A stretch of 50,491 nucleotides of DNA from an uncultured Pseudomonadales bacterium (lineage in GTDB: Bacteria > Pseudomonadota > Gammaproteobacteria > Pseudomonadales > Azotimanducaceae), in assembly GCA_947258825.1 (NCBI GenBank), contig CAMYJX010000003.1, forward strand, positions 5,221 through 55,711, in the 5' to 3' direction. This document shows positions 8,324 to 16,155 of this stretch, piece by piece. The notes under the pieces were generated by a model. That model was not told the DNA's origin. It did not search any database and saw only the letters and a program-made list of their open reading frames with translations. The position numbers and the translations under genes are program-made. Each line of letters opens with the position of its first letter. Position 1 is the stretch's first letter.

Positions 8324-8378
8324 CGTCTCGTCTCCCTCAGCTCGCGCTTCCCGCGCCGTAAATTGATGGATGCCAAGG

Positions 8379-9791
8379 TCAAGACGCCGAAGATCGGCGC
8401 CCGTCGAGCTCGCGCCTGATCTCGGCATAGGCGCGCTCATCCAACTTGAACTTGCGGAACAGAAAAGCCGCGACGCTGTAACAAACCAGCGGAAACAGGC
8501 CGTACAGCGTGACCATTGAAACCTGGACGGTCATCGTCTGCGGCTGGTTGGGCACGAACCCGGAAGCCTGAAGCACGAAGCCCGTCAGCAGCAGCATGAC
8601 GCCGGTGGCGCTCTTGAAAACGAAGTTCCAGGCGGCGAAATAGGACCCTTCCTTACGCTCGCCCGTCGTGTACTCGTCATAGTCGATTACGTCGCCCTGC
8701 ACTGACGGAGAAATCGTGCCACCGCAGCCGGCTGCCAGCCCCGCAAAGGCGGCAGCGATAGAGATATAGACGCTCTTGAAGAGCAGGCTGTCCATGAACG
8801 GCAGCGCGAACATGGAGCCGAAGGAAACGCCGGTCAGCAGCATGGAAAACATCCACAGCCGGATCTTGCCGAAGCGTCGCGCCAGCGGCAGCCACATGGG
8901 AACGGACAGCGTCGATGGGATCATGTAGCAGAGAATGAACACCGGGGCGAGCTGGGGCGCGCCAACCACATACTGAGCGATGTACAACGTCAGAACCCCG
9001 ATGGCCGCGCTGCCCACGTTCTCTACGAAGGTAACCAGAATGAGCAATCGGGCATGGGGATTCCGCCAGACGTCGGCGAAGGCCTGAAACGGATTTTCGT
9101 TTACCCGGCCCGAAAACTCCGGTCGCTCTTTCAGGCGAAACACCGCGAACAGAATCAGGGCTGCCATGACCATCGCGCACAACAGCGCAAGATCCAGCGC
9201 CAGGGCCCGTACGGCCTCGGGGCCTTCCTGCTCGGCAACGATCAGCAGATAAAAGCTCCCCAGCGAGAGGATGGAGCCCAGGGTGAAGAACGCGTGGCGT
9301 ATGCCGAACAGGCGGCTGCGCTCGTGATAGTTGGCGGAGAGTTCCGCCCCGAGGGACAGATGAGGTACGAAGAAGACCGTCATGGCGGAGTAAAAGCCGA
9401 TAATGGCAATCGCCATCCAGGCGGTCAGCCAGCCACCTTCGAAGCTCTGCGGCGGCGAGAACACCATGATAAAGGTGCCCGCGATGGGAACGATGCTCGC
9501 CAGCAGCCAGGAGCGCCGCCGACCGAGCCCACTTTTCGTCCTGTCCGACAGGTACCCTACGAGCGGGTCGGACACAGCATCCCAGATACGCGAGGCGCTG
9601 AAGATCAGCCCCATTGCCGCCGGCGCGATGAGCAGCACGTCGGTGGAGAACTTCATGACAAACAGGCCGATGAGCAGGTACATGTAACCGGCCCCGATGC
9701 CCGGCGCGCCGTAAGCCAGCACGTTGCGCCAGCTGACCCTTTGTTCGTGCAGGCGCGTTGCTGATTGGCTTGCCGCGCCTGACACGTTCAT
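8379..9791 (-). CDS. MFS transporter of the GPH (MelB-like) sodium/proton symporter family
   Basis: This is a twelve-helix transporter of 470 residues. The cytoplasmic loop carries SDPLVGYLSDRTKSGLGRRR, the signature of the glycoside-pentoside-hexuronide:cation symporter family to which MelB belongs. The central loop (about residues 215-235) is charged, as is usual between the two six-helix halves. In catabolic clusters of environmental proteobacteria such transporters often sit with P450s and SDRs and need not carry sugars. It lies 27 bp after the SDR at 9819 and 55 bp before the flavoprotein gene, so uptake of the substrate of the P450-SDR operon is a reasonable inference. Confidence 0.85.
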   Translation of the reverse strand: MNVSGAASQSATRLHEQRVSWRNVLAYGAPGIGAGYMYLLIGLFVMKFSTDVLLIAPAAMGLIFSASRIWDAVSDPLVGYLSDRTKSGLGRRRSWLLASIVPIAGTFIMVFSPPQSFEGGWLTAWMAIAIIGFYSAMTVFFVPHLSLGAELSANYHERSRLFGIRHAFFTLGSILSLGSFYLLIVAEQEGPEAVRALALDLALLCAMVMAALILFAVFRLKERPEFSGRVNENPFQAFADVWRNPHARLLILVTFVENVGSAAIGVLTLYIAQYVVGAPQLAPVFILCYMIPSTLSVPMWLPLARRFGKIRLWMFSMLLTGVSFGSMFALPFMDSLLFKSVYISIAAAFAGLAAGCGGTISPSVQGDVIDYDEYTTGERKEGSYFAAWNFVFKSATGVMLLLTGFVLQASGFVPNQPQTMTVQVSMVTLYGLFPLVCYSVAAFLFRKFKLDERAYAEIRRELDGRRSSAS

Positions 9792-9818
9792 ACAGCTCGG
9801 TTTATCCCAGGTGCCTGA

Positions 9819-10595
9819 TCAGGCGTTCTTGATCGTCAGACCACCGTCCACGGGCAACGCAACCCCGGTGGTAAAACCGGCGGCGGGCAGCACCAGCGAC
9901 AGCGTCATCTGCGCCACTTCCTCCGGCTGCGCATAGCGCTTGAGCGCAACCCGCCGGCGGGCGAACTCCTTCTTGGCATCGTCCGGCACGCCGGCGGTCA
10001 TTCCCGTGTGAATCGGGCCCGGGCAGATGCAGTTGACCGTGATGCCTTCACCGCCCAGCTCCACCGCCAGAGAGCGGGTCAGCCCGATGACGCCCGTTTT
10101 GGCCGCGGTGTAGGGGCTGCCGAACTTGGTCGCACCCAGACCTTCCGTGGAGGCGATGTTGACGATGCGAGGGTGATCCGCCTTGCGCAGCCAGGGCAGA
10201 GCCGCCCGGATGGTTCTGGTATGCGCCGTCAGCAGGATGCTCAGCGAGCGCGCCCAGGCTTCCTCGTACTCTTCACTATCGATGGGCGCGAACATCGATA
10301 TGCCGGCGTTGTTGATCAGAATGTCGATGCCGCCGAAGTGATCGGCCACCTCGTTGAAGACGCCGCCAATGGCATCCCGGTCCCCCAGGTCCAGCGCCCA
10401 GTCCTTGACCGGGTAGCCTGCCGCCTCGATCTCTCTGGCCACCGTGTTCAACGGCTCGGCGTTAACATCCATGATGGCAACCTTGGCCCCTTCATCGGCG
10501 AACAGGTGCGCGGTTGCCCTGCCCATACCGCTGGCGGCTCCCGTAACGATGGCGACCTTGCCCTGGATGGAACGGGATAGTTTGCTAAGCGTCAT
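9819..10595 (-). CDS. Short-chain dehydrogenase/reductase
   Basis: This is a classical SDR of 258 residues. The coenzyme motif is TGAASGMGR near residue 18, the structural motif is NNAG, and the catalytic residues are the Ser of NIASTEG and the Tyr and Lys of YTAAK. The C-terminal GVALPVDGGLTIKNA is typical of SDRs of the FabG/3-hydroxyacyl type. The acidic residue after the second beta strand (MDVNAEP) favours NAD over NADP. GAGG lies upstream of the ATG at 10595. It is 9 bp downstream of a second SDR gene and belongs to the P450 operon. It probably oxidises an alcohol produced by the P450. Confidence 0.9.
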   Translation of the reverse strand: MTLSKLSRSIQGKVAIVTGAASGMGRATAHLFADEGAKVAIMDVNAEPLNTVAREIEAAGYPVKDWALDLGDRDAIGGVFNEVADHFGGIDILINNAGISMFAPIDSEEYEEAWARSLSILLTAHTRTIRAALPWLRKADHPRIVNIASTEGLGATKFGSPYTAAKTGVIGLTRSLAVELGGEGITVNCICPGPIHTGMTAGVPDDAKKEFARRRVALKRYAQPEEVAQMTLSLVLPAAGFTTGVALPVDGGLTIKNA

Positions 10596-10604
10596 AATCT
10601 GCCC

Positions 10605-11420
10605 TCAATACCTGCCTTCGGTGATGTCGTCTCCGAACATGGCCCGGGAAAATGGCTCGTAGTTCGGTCCCCGTCGCAGATGATGCCCGCCATCCACGGA
10701 AAGCACCACGCCCGTGATCCAGCTGGATTCCGGTCCGCACAGAAAGCGCACGGCGCTGGCAATGTCCTCAGGCTCGCCGGTACGCCGTATGGGCATGCAG
10801 TCCAGGTAGTCCTGGTGCACCGCATCGGTATTGAACAGGCCCTGCGCGATCTCGGTATCCACCAGGCCGGGGCAGACGCTGTTCACCCGGACGCCCGACA
10901 CGCCAAGCTCGTCGGCGCTGTTGCGCACCAGCATATCCACACCGGCCTTGCTGACGCAGTAGGCGTGCATGAAGCGGTGAGTGCGCACGCCGGCGATGGA
11001 TGAGATAGCGCACATGGCGCCGCCGCCGGCAAGGGCAATGGCTTTGCCCGCATGCTTGAAGGTGTAGAAGGTGCCCGTAAGGTTGGTCTGCAGTATGCGC
11101 TGCCAGTCCGCGTCCTCGGTCACTGCCAGCGGTGCCAGACCACCGATCCCCGCGTTGGCCACGGCGATGGTCAGCGGTGCCTGGGCATTGGCCGCGTCAA
11201 TGGCGGCTTGCACCTCAGCTTCGCTGCTGACATCGGCCGGGTAGGCCTCGGCCTGGCCCAGTGCCCGCAGCTCTTCCAACGCGCCGGCCAGCTTCTCCCG
11301 GGAGCGGCCCATGATGCTGACCCGCGCCCCGTCGGCGGCAAAGGCCCTGGCACAGGCGAGCCCGATGCCGCTGCCGCCGCCGGTTATGAAGGCGTGCTGG
11401 CCGTGGAGCTTCTCAGACAT
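10605..11420 (-). CDS. Short-chain dehydrogenase/reductase, coupled to the upstream P450
   Basis: This is a classical SDR of 271 residues with TGGGSGIG as the coenzyme motif, NAGIGG, the catalytic Ser in AISSIAG and Tyr/Lys in YCVSK. The C-terminus is GVVLSVDGGHHLRRGPNYEP. An Arg after the second strand (MGRSREK) suggests NADP preference, unlike the neighbour SDR, so the two may differ in coenzyme. Its ATG shares one base with the stop codon of the P450 gene (TAATG), so it is translationally coupled. It most likely acts on the product of that P450 or on a later intermediate. The substrate is not known. Confidence 0.9.
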   Translation of the reverse strand: MSEKLHGQHAFITGGGSGIGLACARAFAADGARVSIMGRSREKLAGALEELRALGQAEAYPADVSSEAEVQAAIDAANAQAPLTIAVANAGIGGLAPLAVTEDADWQRILQTNLTGTFYTFKHAGKAIALAGGGAMCAISSIAGVRTHRFMHAYCVSKAGVDMLVRNSADELGVSGVRVNSVCPGLVDTEIAQGLFNTDAVHQDYLDCMPIRRTGEPEDIASAVRFLCGPESSWITGVVLSVDGGHHLRRGPNYEPFSRAMFGDDITEGRY

Positions 11421-12655
11421 TACGCGACCTCCATTGAAGCAGGAGAAAAAGTGACCGGGATAGATTCAAAACCCAGCACGAAATTGCCGTGCCGGTAGGG
11501 GCACCGGTCTTCATTTGCCAGAGCCAGATCCGGCAGCCGGCGCAGGAGCTCCTCGAACATGACCCTGATTTCCAGGCGCGCCAGATTCGCGCCCAGGCAG
11601 AAATGCCGGCCATAACCGCCGAAGGCCAGATGATGGTTCGGGTCCCGGTGAATATCGAAGCGGTCGGGCGCTTCGAAGGCTGATTCATCCCGGTTGCCGG
11701 ACTCGTAACACAGCAGCAGCTTGTCACCACGGCAAATGCGCTGCCTGGCCAGCTCGGTGTCTTCAGTCGCGGTACGGTTCATGTTTTTCACCGGCGTTGT
11801 CCAACGCAGCATCTCCTCGATGGCCATCGGCAGCCTGCTCGGGTCCTGGCGCAGCGTCTGAAACAGTTCCGGGCGCCGCAGCAGCGCCTCCATACCTCCG
11901 GACAGGGTGTGGCGAGTGGTTTCATCGCCCCCGACCAGAATCAGCATGGCTTCGTTCATCAGCTCTTCGTGGCTCATGGGCAGGCCGTTGATCTTCGCGT
12001 GCACGATTGCAGAGATCAGGTCGTCGCCCGGTTCCGCCCTGCGCTTGTCGAAGTAGAAAGTGATGTAGTCGTTCCATTCCCGAACCGCATCGAACACCTG
12101 CCGCAGATGTTCTTCCGGCATGTCCTGCAGGCCGGTGGCAAAAAGGTCCGACCAGTGCAGCAGCTTCTCGTAGTCGTCCACCGGCACCCCGAGCAGCTCG
12201 CCAATCATCATCATGGGCAGCGGGGTCGCGATCTCTCGAACGAAGTCGCACTTACCCCGCTCGGCTACGGCGTCGATCAGACGAGTGGTGCAACGCCGCG
12301 CGAAGGCCTCGTAGGAACGCACTGCCTGAGGCGTGAAACGGCGTCGAATGACGCCTCGGCGGGCCATGTGGGTCGGCTCGTCGTGGTTGATCATGCTTGG
12401 CACCGGCGGCGAGTCCGGGCGCGAGCTGTTGCCGGAGCAGTAGAGTCGCTGATCGGAGGCCACGGCGCGGATGTCCTCGTAGCGGGTCACTCCCCACAGC
12501 CCCTGCCCGCCATCCCAGGTGTGTACCTCCGCGTCCCAGTAAACGGGCGCGTTAGCGCGCATCCAGGCAAACCGTTCAAACGGGTTCTGGTGAAATTCCG
12601 GGCTCAGCAGATGAATGTCATCCCTGGTCGGGTGGTCGGCGTGCCTGTTTGACAT
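11420..12655 (-). CDS. Cytochrome P450
   Basis: This is a soluble bacterial P450 of 411 residues. The I-helix reads LVGGDETTRH (about 241-249), the K-helix ExxR is E281-R284 in EEMLRW, and the heme loop FGGYGRHFCLG places the thiolate Cys at 353. The chosen ATG at 12655 removes an upstream extension that would run into the intergenic region; only a weak GAGCGA precedes it. Overall motif wording resembles the CYP124/125/142 group that hydroxylates methyl-branched lipids and sterol side chains, but this is by eye. It heads the operon P450-SDR-SDR-transporter-flavoprotein and is divergent from a second P450. Electron-transfer partners are not encoded nearby. Confidence 0.92.
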   Translation of the reverse strand: MSNRHADHPTRDDIHLLSPEFHQNPFERFAWMRANAPVYWDAEVHTWDGGQGLWGVTRYEDIRAVASDQRLYCSGNSSRPDSPPVPSMINHDEPTHMARRGVIRRRFTPQAVRSYEAFARRCTTRLIDAVAERGKCDFVREIATPLPMMMIGELLGVPVDDYEKLLHWSDLFATGLQDMPEEHLRQVFDAVREWNDYITFYFDKRRAEPGDDLISAIVHAKINGLPMSHEELMNEAMLILVGGDETTRHTLSGGMEALLRRPELFQTLRQDPSRLPMAIEEMLRWTTPVKNMNRTATEDTELARQRICRGDKLLLCYESGNRDESAFEAPDRFDIHRDPNHHLAFGGYGRHFCLGANLARLEIRVMFEELLRRLPDLALANEDRCPYRHGNFVLGFESIPVTFSPASMEVA

Positions 12656-12718
12656 GAGTCGCTCGAATTTCCGCAAACGGCTGTGTTGCAGAACTACAGT
12701 ATTGACCCTGAACCGGCA

Positions 12719-12730
12719 TTGCAATTGCAA
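12719..12730. promoter_or_regulatory. Palindrome in the divergent P450 intergenic region
   Basis: TTGCAATTGCAA is a perfect 12-bp palindrome located between the two divergent P450 genes (12656-12792). It is a candidate operator for coordinated control. No regulator gene is adjacent, so the assignment is tentative. Confidence 0.35.
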
Positions 12731-12792
12731 ACCCTGCCATACACGGGCTAACTTTCAAGCCTGACATCCCGTAACAACCGGCAGCAGAACCC

Positions 12793-14130
12793 ATGGCAGA
12801 AAATTACCAGTTCCAAGACGAGGACGTCATCGCCCCGGAAATCTACGGCCGTATCGGCCATCCCCATGAGACCTTCGCGTGGCTGCGCGCCAACGACCCG
12901 CTGCGAGAGGTAGCCCCCGAAGGGTTTCGACCGTTCCGCGCGGTCACCCGGCACGCCGACGTGGTGGAGATCGAAAAGCAGCCGGAGATCTTCGCCAGCG
13001 AGCCAAGGCCCATCATCGGGCCGGAAGTGACCCAGCCGGAAATGCGCGAGGAAGTGATCGCCGAGATTTTTCAGCGCCTGCAGGACACCCCGAAGCTGCT
13101 GGAAGTGCTGGCTACCGCTGGCGAGCAGGGGCTGATTCGCTCGCTGGTGCAGATGGACCCGCCCGACCATCCCAAGTATCGGGCGCTGGTGCAGCCCTGG
13201 TTCAAACCCTCCAACATCAAGCGCCTGGACGATCGGCTCAACATCATCATCCGCGACATCCTCGACGACATGATGGGGGACGGCAGCGAGCGGCAGCTGG
13301 ATTTCGCGCAGGACGTGGCCGTCTGGCCGCCCCTGAAGCTCATCACAGAGCTGCTGGGCGTGCCGGAGGCAGACGAGTGGCGCATTCTCAAGCTCACCAA
13401 CGAGCTGTTTGCCGGGGACGACCCCGAAATGAAGCGCGCGGGCGAGGATCCCCTGTCCATCTTCGAAACCATCAAGGACCTCTACAACTACTTCACCGAG
13501 CTCACCGAGGCGCGCCGGGCCAACCCGACAGAAGACCTCGCCTCCTACATCGCCAACGGCAGGATCGAGGGCGAGTACCTGCCCTATAAGGAGCTCATCT
13601 CCTACTACACCATCGTCGCTACCGCCGGCCACGACACCACGCGCAACGCCATCACCGGCGGTCTCCATGCGTTGCTGACCCACCCGGACCAGATGCAGAA
13701 GCTGAAGGACCGCATCCACGACGAAGAGCAGGTCAAGCTGGCGGTGGAAGAGATGATCCGCTGGACGACGCCGGTAGCCCAGTTCTCGCGGACGGCCATG
13801 CAGGACTATGAGCTGAGCGGCCAGCAGATCAGCAAGGGCGATACCCTGTGCCTGTTCTACGCGTCGGCCAACTTCGACGAGGAAATCTTCGATGCGCCCT
13901 TCGAGTTTCGCGTCGACCGCAAACCCAACCGCCACCTGGCTTTCGGCACAGGCCCCCACCAGTGTCTGGGGCTGCTGCTGGCGCGCCTGGAAATGCGCAT
14001 CTTTTTCTCCCAATTCATCCCGCGCATCGAGCACCTGGAGCTGGCCGGCGAGCCCGACCGTCTGCGCGCCAGCTTCGTACACGGCCTGAAGCACATGCCC
14101 ATCCGTTACCGACTCGGCCCGGCCGGGTGA
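12793..14130 (+). CDS. Cytochrome P450
   Basis: This is a P450 of 445 residues. The I-helix carries ATAGHDTTRN with A278, G279, D281 and T282; the K-helix ExxR is E320-R323 in EEMIRW; the heme-binding loop is FGTGPHQCLG with Cys 391. The N-terminus has no membrane anchor. It differs from the divergent P450 at 11420-12655 in length and throughout the substrate-recognition regions, including a longer segment (about 60-115) before MDPPDHPKYR. The gene is followed 10 bp later by an APH-type kinase and a DUF6285 gene on the same strand. Hydroxylation of an acyl chain or terpenoid that is then phosphorylated as its CoA ester is the proposed context. Confidence 0.92.
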   Translation: MAENYQFQDEDVIAPEIYGRIGHPHETFAWLRANDPLREVAPEGFRPFRAVTRHADVVEIEKQPEIFASEPRPIIGPEVTQPEMREEVIAEIFQRLQDTPKLLEVLATAGEQGLIRSLVQMDPPDHPKYRALVQPWFKPSNIKRLDDRLNIIIRDILDDMMGDGSERQLDFAQDVAVWPPLKLITELLGVPEADEWRILKLTNELFAGDDPEMKRAGEDPLSIFETIKDLYNYFTELTEARRANPTEDLASYIANGRIEGEYLPYKELISYYTIVATAGHDTTRNAITGGLHALLTHPDQMQKLKDRIHDEEQVKLAVEEMIRWTTPVAQFSRTAMQDYELSGQQISKGDTLCLFYASANFDEEIFDAPFEFRVDRKPNRHLAFGTGPHQCLGLLLARLEMRIFFSQFIPRIEHLELAGEPDRLRASFVHGLKHMPIRYRLGPAG

Positions 14131-14140
14131 CGCGCAGAAC

Positions 14141-15184
14141 ATGCACCCGAGCCTGAAACCCCTGGCCGACAGCTTCGTCGGCTACCTGGCAGAACGCTGG
14201 CAGATGCCGGTGGTGCTCAAAACCATCGAGCAGATCCCGGGCGGCGCCTCCAGGGAAACTTACCGGGTCCGCGTGGAAGCGCGGGGCGAGATACAGGGGT
14301 TGATACTTCGTCGGGACCCGGTATCGAGCCTGATCGACACGGAAAGAGCCCTGGAGTACCAGACCTACGTCGCCGTCTGGGGTACCGAGGTCCCGGTACC
14401 GGAACCGCTCATCCTGGAGGAAGATACCCGGCATCTGGAGCGTCCGTTCTCCGTCATGCGGGAGATCCCCGGTTGCGAGACCGGCATCCCGCTCCTGAGC
14501 ACGCCCCCCTACGAGGGGCTGCGCGAGACCATCGGCGCCAACAAGTGGACGCTGCTCGGGAAGCTGGCCGCCATGGACGTGACCCAGCTGGGCGTCACCG
14601 ATTTCATGGAAGTCCCCGAGCACCCCGCGGCCCGCGAGCTCGACTACTGGGCAGGCGTGATCGACGGGGACGCGCTGCACCCCCAGCCCGTTGCCAAGGC
14701 CACCATTCGCTGGCTGCGGCGGAATCTGCCGCCGCCCGGCCCGAAGCAGTGCCTGGTGCACGGCGATTATCGCTCCGGTAATTTCCTCTACAACACCGAC
14801 GGTGAGATCCGCGGCGTGCTGGACTGGGAAATGGCCCACATCGGCGATCCCCTTGAAGATCTGGCCTGGTCGCTGGACCCGGTCTGGGCGTGGCCGGAAC
14901 GGGAGCTGGCGGGGGCGCTGCTACCCCGGAGTCAGGCCATCGAGATCTGGGAGCAGGCCAGCGGCCTGCCGGTGGACCGGGAGTTCCTGCGATGGTGGCA
15001 GATCTTCGCCTCGCTGAAAGCCCTGGCCATCTGGATCTCGTCCACGGAGGATTTCATCAACGGCGAATCCAAGGAGCCCATTCTGGGCATGGCGGGCTGG
15101 GTGCTGACCGACCGACAGAACCGGATTCTGGTTGACCGTCTGCAGCCGGGCTCTCCCCTCCTCTATGCGGAGGCAGTCGTATGA
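14141..15184 (+). CDS. LvaA-like APH-family kinase
   Basis: This is an APH-fold phosphotransferase of 347 residues with the catalytic loop HGDYRSGN (H207 to N214, base D209) and metal-binding D228 in VLDWEMAHIGDPLEDLAW. It is distinct from the kinase at 1590-2645. Its stop overlaps the start of a DUF6285 gene as ATGA. In Pseudomonas putida LvaA, an APH-type kinase that phosphorylates 4-hydroxyvaleryl-CoA, works with the small partner LvaB encoded next to it. The present pair has the same layout, so phosphorylation of a hydroxyacyl-CoA is the inferred role. The P450 10 bp upstream could provide the hydroxyl group. Confidence 0.85.
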   Translation: MHPSLKPLADSFVGYLAERWQMPVVLKTIEQIPGGASRETYRVRVEARGEIQGLILRRDPVSSLIDTERALEYQTYVAVWGTEVPVPEPLILEEDTRHLERPFSVMREIPGCETGIPLLSTPPYEGLRETIGANKWTLLGKLAAMDVTQLGVTDFMEVPEHPAARELDYWAGVIDGDALHPQPVAKATIRWLRRNLPPPGPKQCLVHGDYRSGNFLYNTDGEIRGVLDWEMAHIGDPLEDLAWSLDPVWAWPERELAGALLPRSQAIEIWEQASGLPVDREFLRWWQIFASLKALAIWISSTEDFINGESKEPILGMAGWVLTDRQNRILVDRLQPGSPLLYAEAVV

Positions 15185-15609
15185 TTCCCCAACCAGGCCG
15201 AGTTCTTAGCGACCTGGCGATGAAGCTGGCCATGAGCATCGCGCCGGAAACCACTTCCAGCTTCGCCATGGCCAACACCGGCTTGATCAGCCTGCTCATG
15301 CTGTCCCTGGCCCAGGACAGCGAGCGCGCGGTGGCCAACCGCATGCTGGACATAGATGACATGAAGGCCCTGTTTCGCAGCAAAGACGCACAGCCGGCGC
15401 CCGGCGCCGACCTGCGGGCCGCCTATTGCGACAGCGCGCCGTCGGGCCTGCGCCTCAGCGAGATGGATGCGTTTCACGGGGAAGGCCTGACGATGCTCAT
15501 CGACCTTCACGCGTGGGCGGAAGCCCACAGCCCGCTCCTGGACCGGGCTATCTGGCAGTTTCTCCGCGCGCACACGGAACGCAATAAATTCGACCTGCCC
15601 AACCTGTAA
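15181..15609 (+). CDS. DUF6285 protein, likely LvaB-like kinase partner
   Basis: This is a small helical protein of 142 residues. The ATG overlaps the stop of the kinase gene (ATGA) and GGAGG lies 9 nt upstream. It has no membrane segment, no cysteine cluster and no obvious catalytic motif; the N-terminal half is predicted helical (LAMKLAMSIAPETTSSFAMA). Proteins of this kind are found immediately after APH-type kinases in acyl-CoA gene clusters, and I recall the group as DUF6285. By analogy to LvaB it may be a subunit that the kinase needs for activity. That analogy rests on gene order and size, not on an alignment. Confidence 0.7.
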   Translation: MIPQPGRVLSDLAMKLAMSIAPETTSSFAMANTGLISLLMLSLAQDSERAVANRMLDIDDMKALFRSKDAQPAPGADLRAAYCDSAPSGLRLSEMDAFHGEGLTMLIDLHAWAEAHSPLLDRAIWQFLRAHTERNKFDLPNL

Positions 15610-15623
15610 GGGTGAGCCCGCGC

Positions 15624-15923
15624 CTAGCCTGACCGCCTGGCTCGGGCGTACAAGTAGGCGGGCAGCGCGCAGGACAGGCCGATGGCGAGGTTCAACACCA
15701 CGAACGGCCAGGGTGACGGTCCTTCGCGCTGGCTGAACATATAAAGCCAGAAAACGAACGACGAGATGAGCAGATCGGCGGTGAACCCGGCCGCGGCACC
15801 GTTGGCGAACAGGCTCTGCACGAAGAAGCCCAGGTCCAGCCCGTAGACGGCAAAGTGCTGGAAGAAAAACAGATAGGGAACCAGGGCGCCAACAATGGCC
15901 AGCAGCAGGTAAAGGATCTTCAT
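15624..15923 (-). CDS. Small DUF2834-type membrane protein
   Basis: This is a small inner-membrane protein of 99 residues with three hydrophobic segments: ILYLLLAIVGALVPYLFFFQ, the region around LLISSFVFWLYMF, and FVVLNLAIGLSCALPAYLY. The pattern and length fit the DUF2834 family. The ATG at 15923 is used because the extension to 15959 reaches toward the tRNA promoter and AAGGCGGA precedes 15923. It is tail to tail with the DUF6285 gene. Function is unknown; there are no charged or catalytic residues inside the membrane segments that suggest a reaction. Confidence 0.65.
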   Translation of the reverse strand: MKILYLLLAIVGALVPYLFFFQHFAVYGLDLGFFVQSLFANGAAAGFTADLLISSFVFWLYMFSQREGPSPWPFVVLNLAIGLSCALPAYLYARARRSG

Positions 15924-15970
15924 GGAGTATCCGCCTTTTTCAGAAGCCCGGATCAGCACGGACCGCGGGG

Positions 15971-15999
15971 TTGTTTAGCCGTACGCTGGAGCATACAAT
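15971..15999 (+). promoter_or_regulatory. Promoter of tRNA-Lys
   Basis: TTGTTT (15971-15976) and TACAAT (15994-15999) are separated by 17 bp. The bases right after the -10 box are TCGCGC, a GC-rich discriminator as found at stringently controlled stable-RNA promoters. Transcription would begin near 16006. Confidence 0.6.
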
Positions 16000-16000
16000 T

Positions 16001-16042
16001 CGCGCTCTTTTTTTGGGGCCCCAGGGCTGAAAAAAGAGCGCG
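16001..16042 (+). other. Long hairpin in the tRNA-Lys leader
   Basis: The arms CGCGCTCTTTTTT (16001-16013) and AAAAAAGAGCGCG (16030-16042) pair perfectly over 13 bp, with a loop containing GGGGCCCC. The 3' arm ends 4 bp before the tRNA. It is not followed by a T-run on the plus strand, so it is not a standard terminator for that strand. Confidence 0.6.
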
Positions 16043-16046
16043 ATCA

Positions 16047-16122
16047 GGGTCGTTAGCTCAGTTGGTAGAGCACCGGGCTTTTAACCCGTTGGTCCTGGGT
16101 TCGAGCCCCAGACGACCCACCA
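16047..16122 (+). tRNA. tRNA-Lys (anticodon TTT)
   Basis: This is a complete 76-nt cloverleaf: acceptor GGGTCGT pairs with ACGACCC, the D-arm is GCTC/GAGC, the anticodon loop is CTTTTAA with TTT at positions 34-36, the T-arm is CTGGG-TTCGAGC-CCCAG, and the discriminator A is followed by an encoded CCA. The anticodon stem is CCGGG/CCCGT, so its outermost pair is a C-U mismatch. In many gammaproteobacteria a tRNA-Lys lies next to the tol-pal-que genes; here it is about 26 kb away. Confidence 0.97.
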
Positions 16123-16155
16123 ACATCCTCCGGAAAACCTCACCTCACCCTGCAA

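Noticed and set aside
12748..14142. Long open frame of 464 codons antisense to the second P450
   Set aside because: It is a shadow of a GC-rich coding region; the plus strand carries all P450 motifs, and the antisense product resembles no family I know.
14141..15184. APH-fold protein as an aminoglycoside resistance gene
   Set aside because: Its context (P450, DUF6285, acyl-CoA genes) and the LvaA/ACAD10-like layout indicate a metabolic kinase; the same applies to 1590-2645.
16001..16042. Hairpin before tRNA-Lys as a rho-independent terminator
   Set aside because: On the plus strand no T-run follows the 3' arm, and the promoter assigned to the tRNA lies just before it. A role on the minus strand cannot be ruled out but is not shown.
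16047..16122. tRNA-Lys as an integration site of a genomic island
   Set aside because: No integrase gene and no repeat of the tRNA 3' end were seen within the window.
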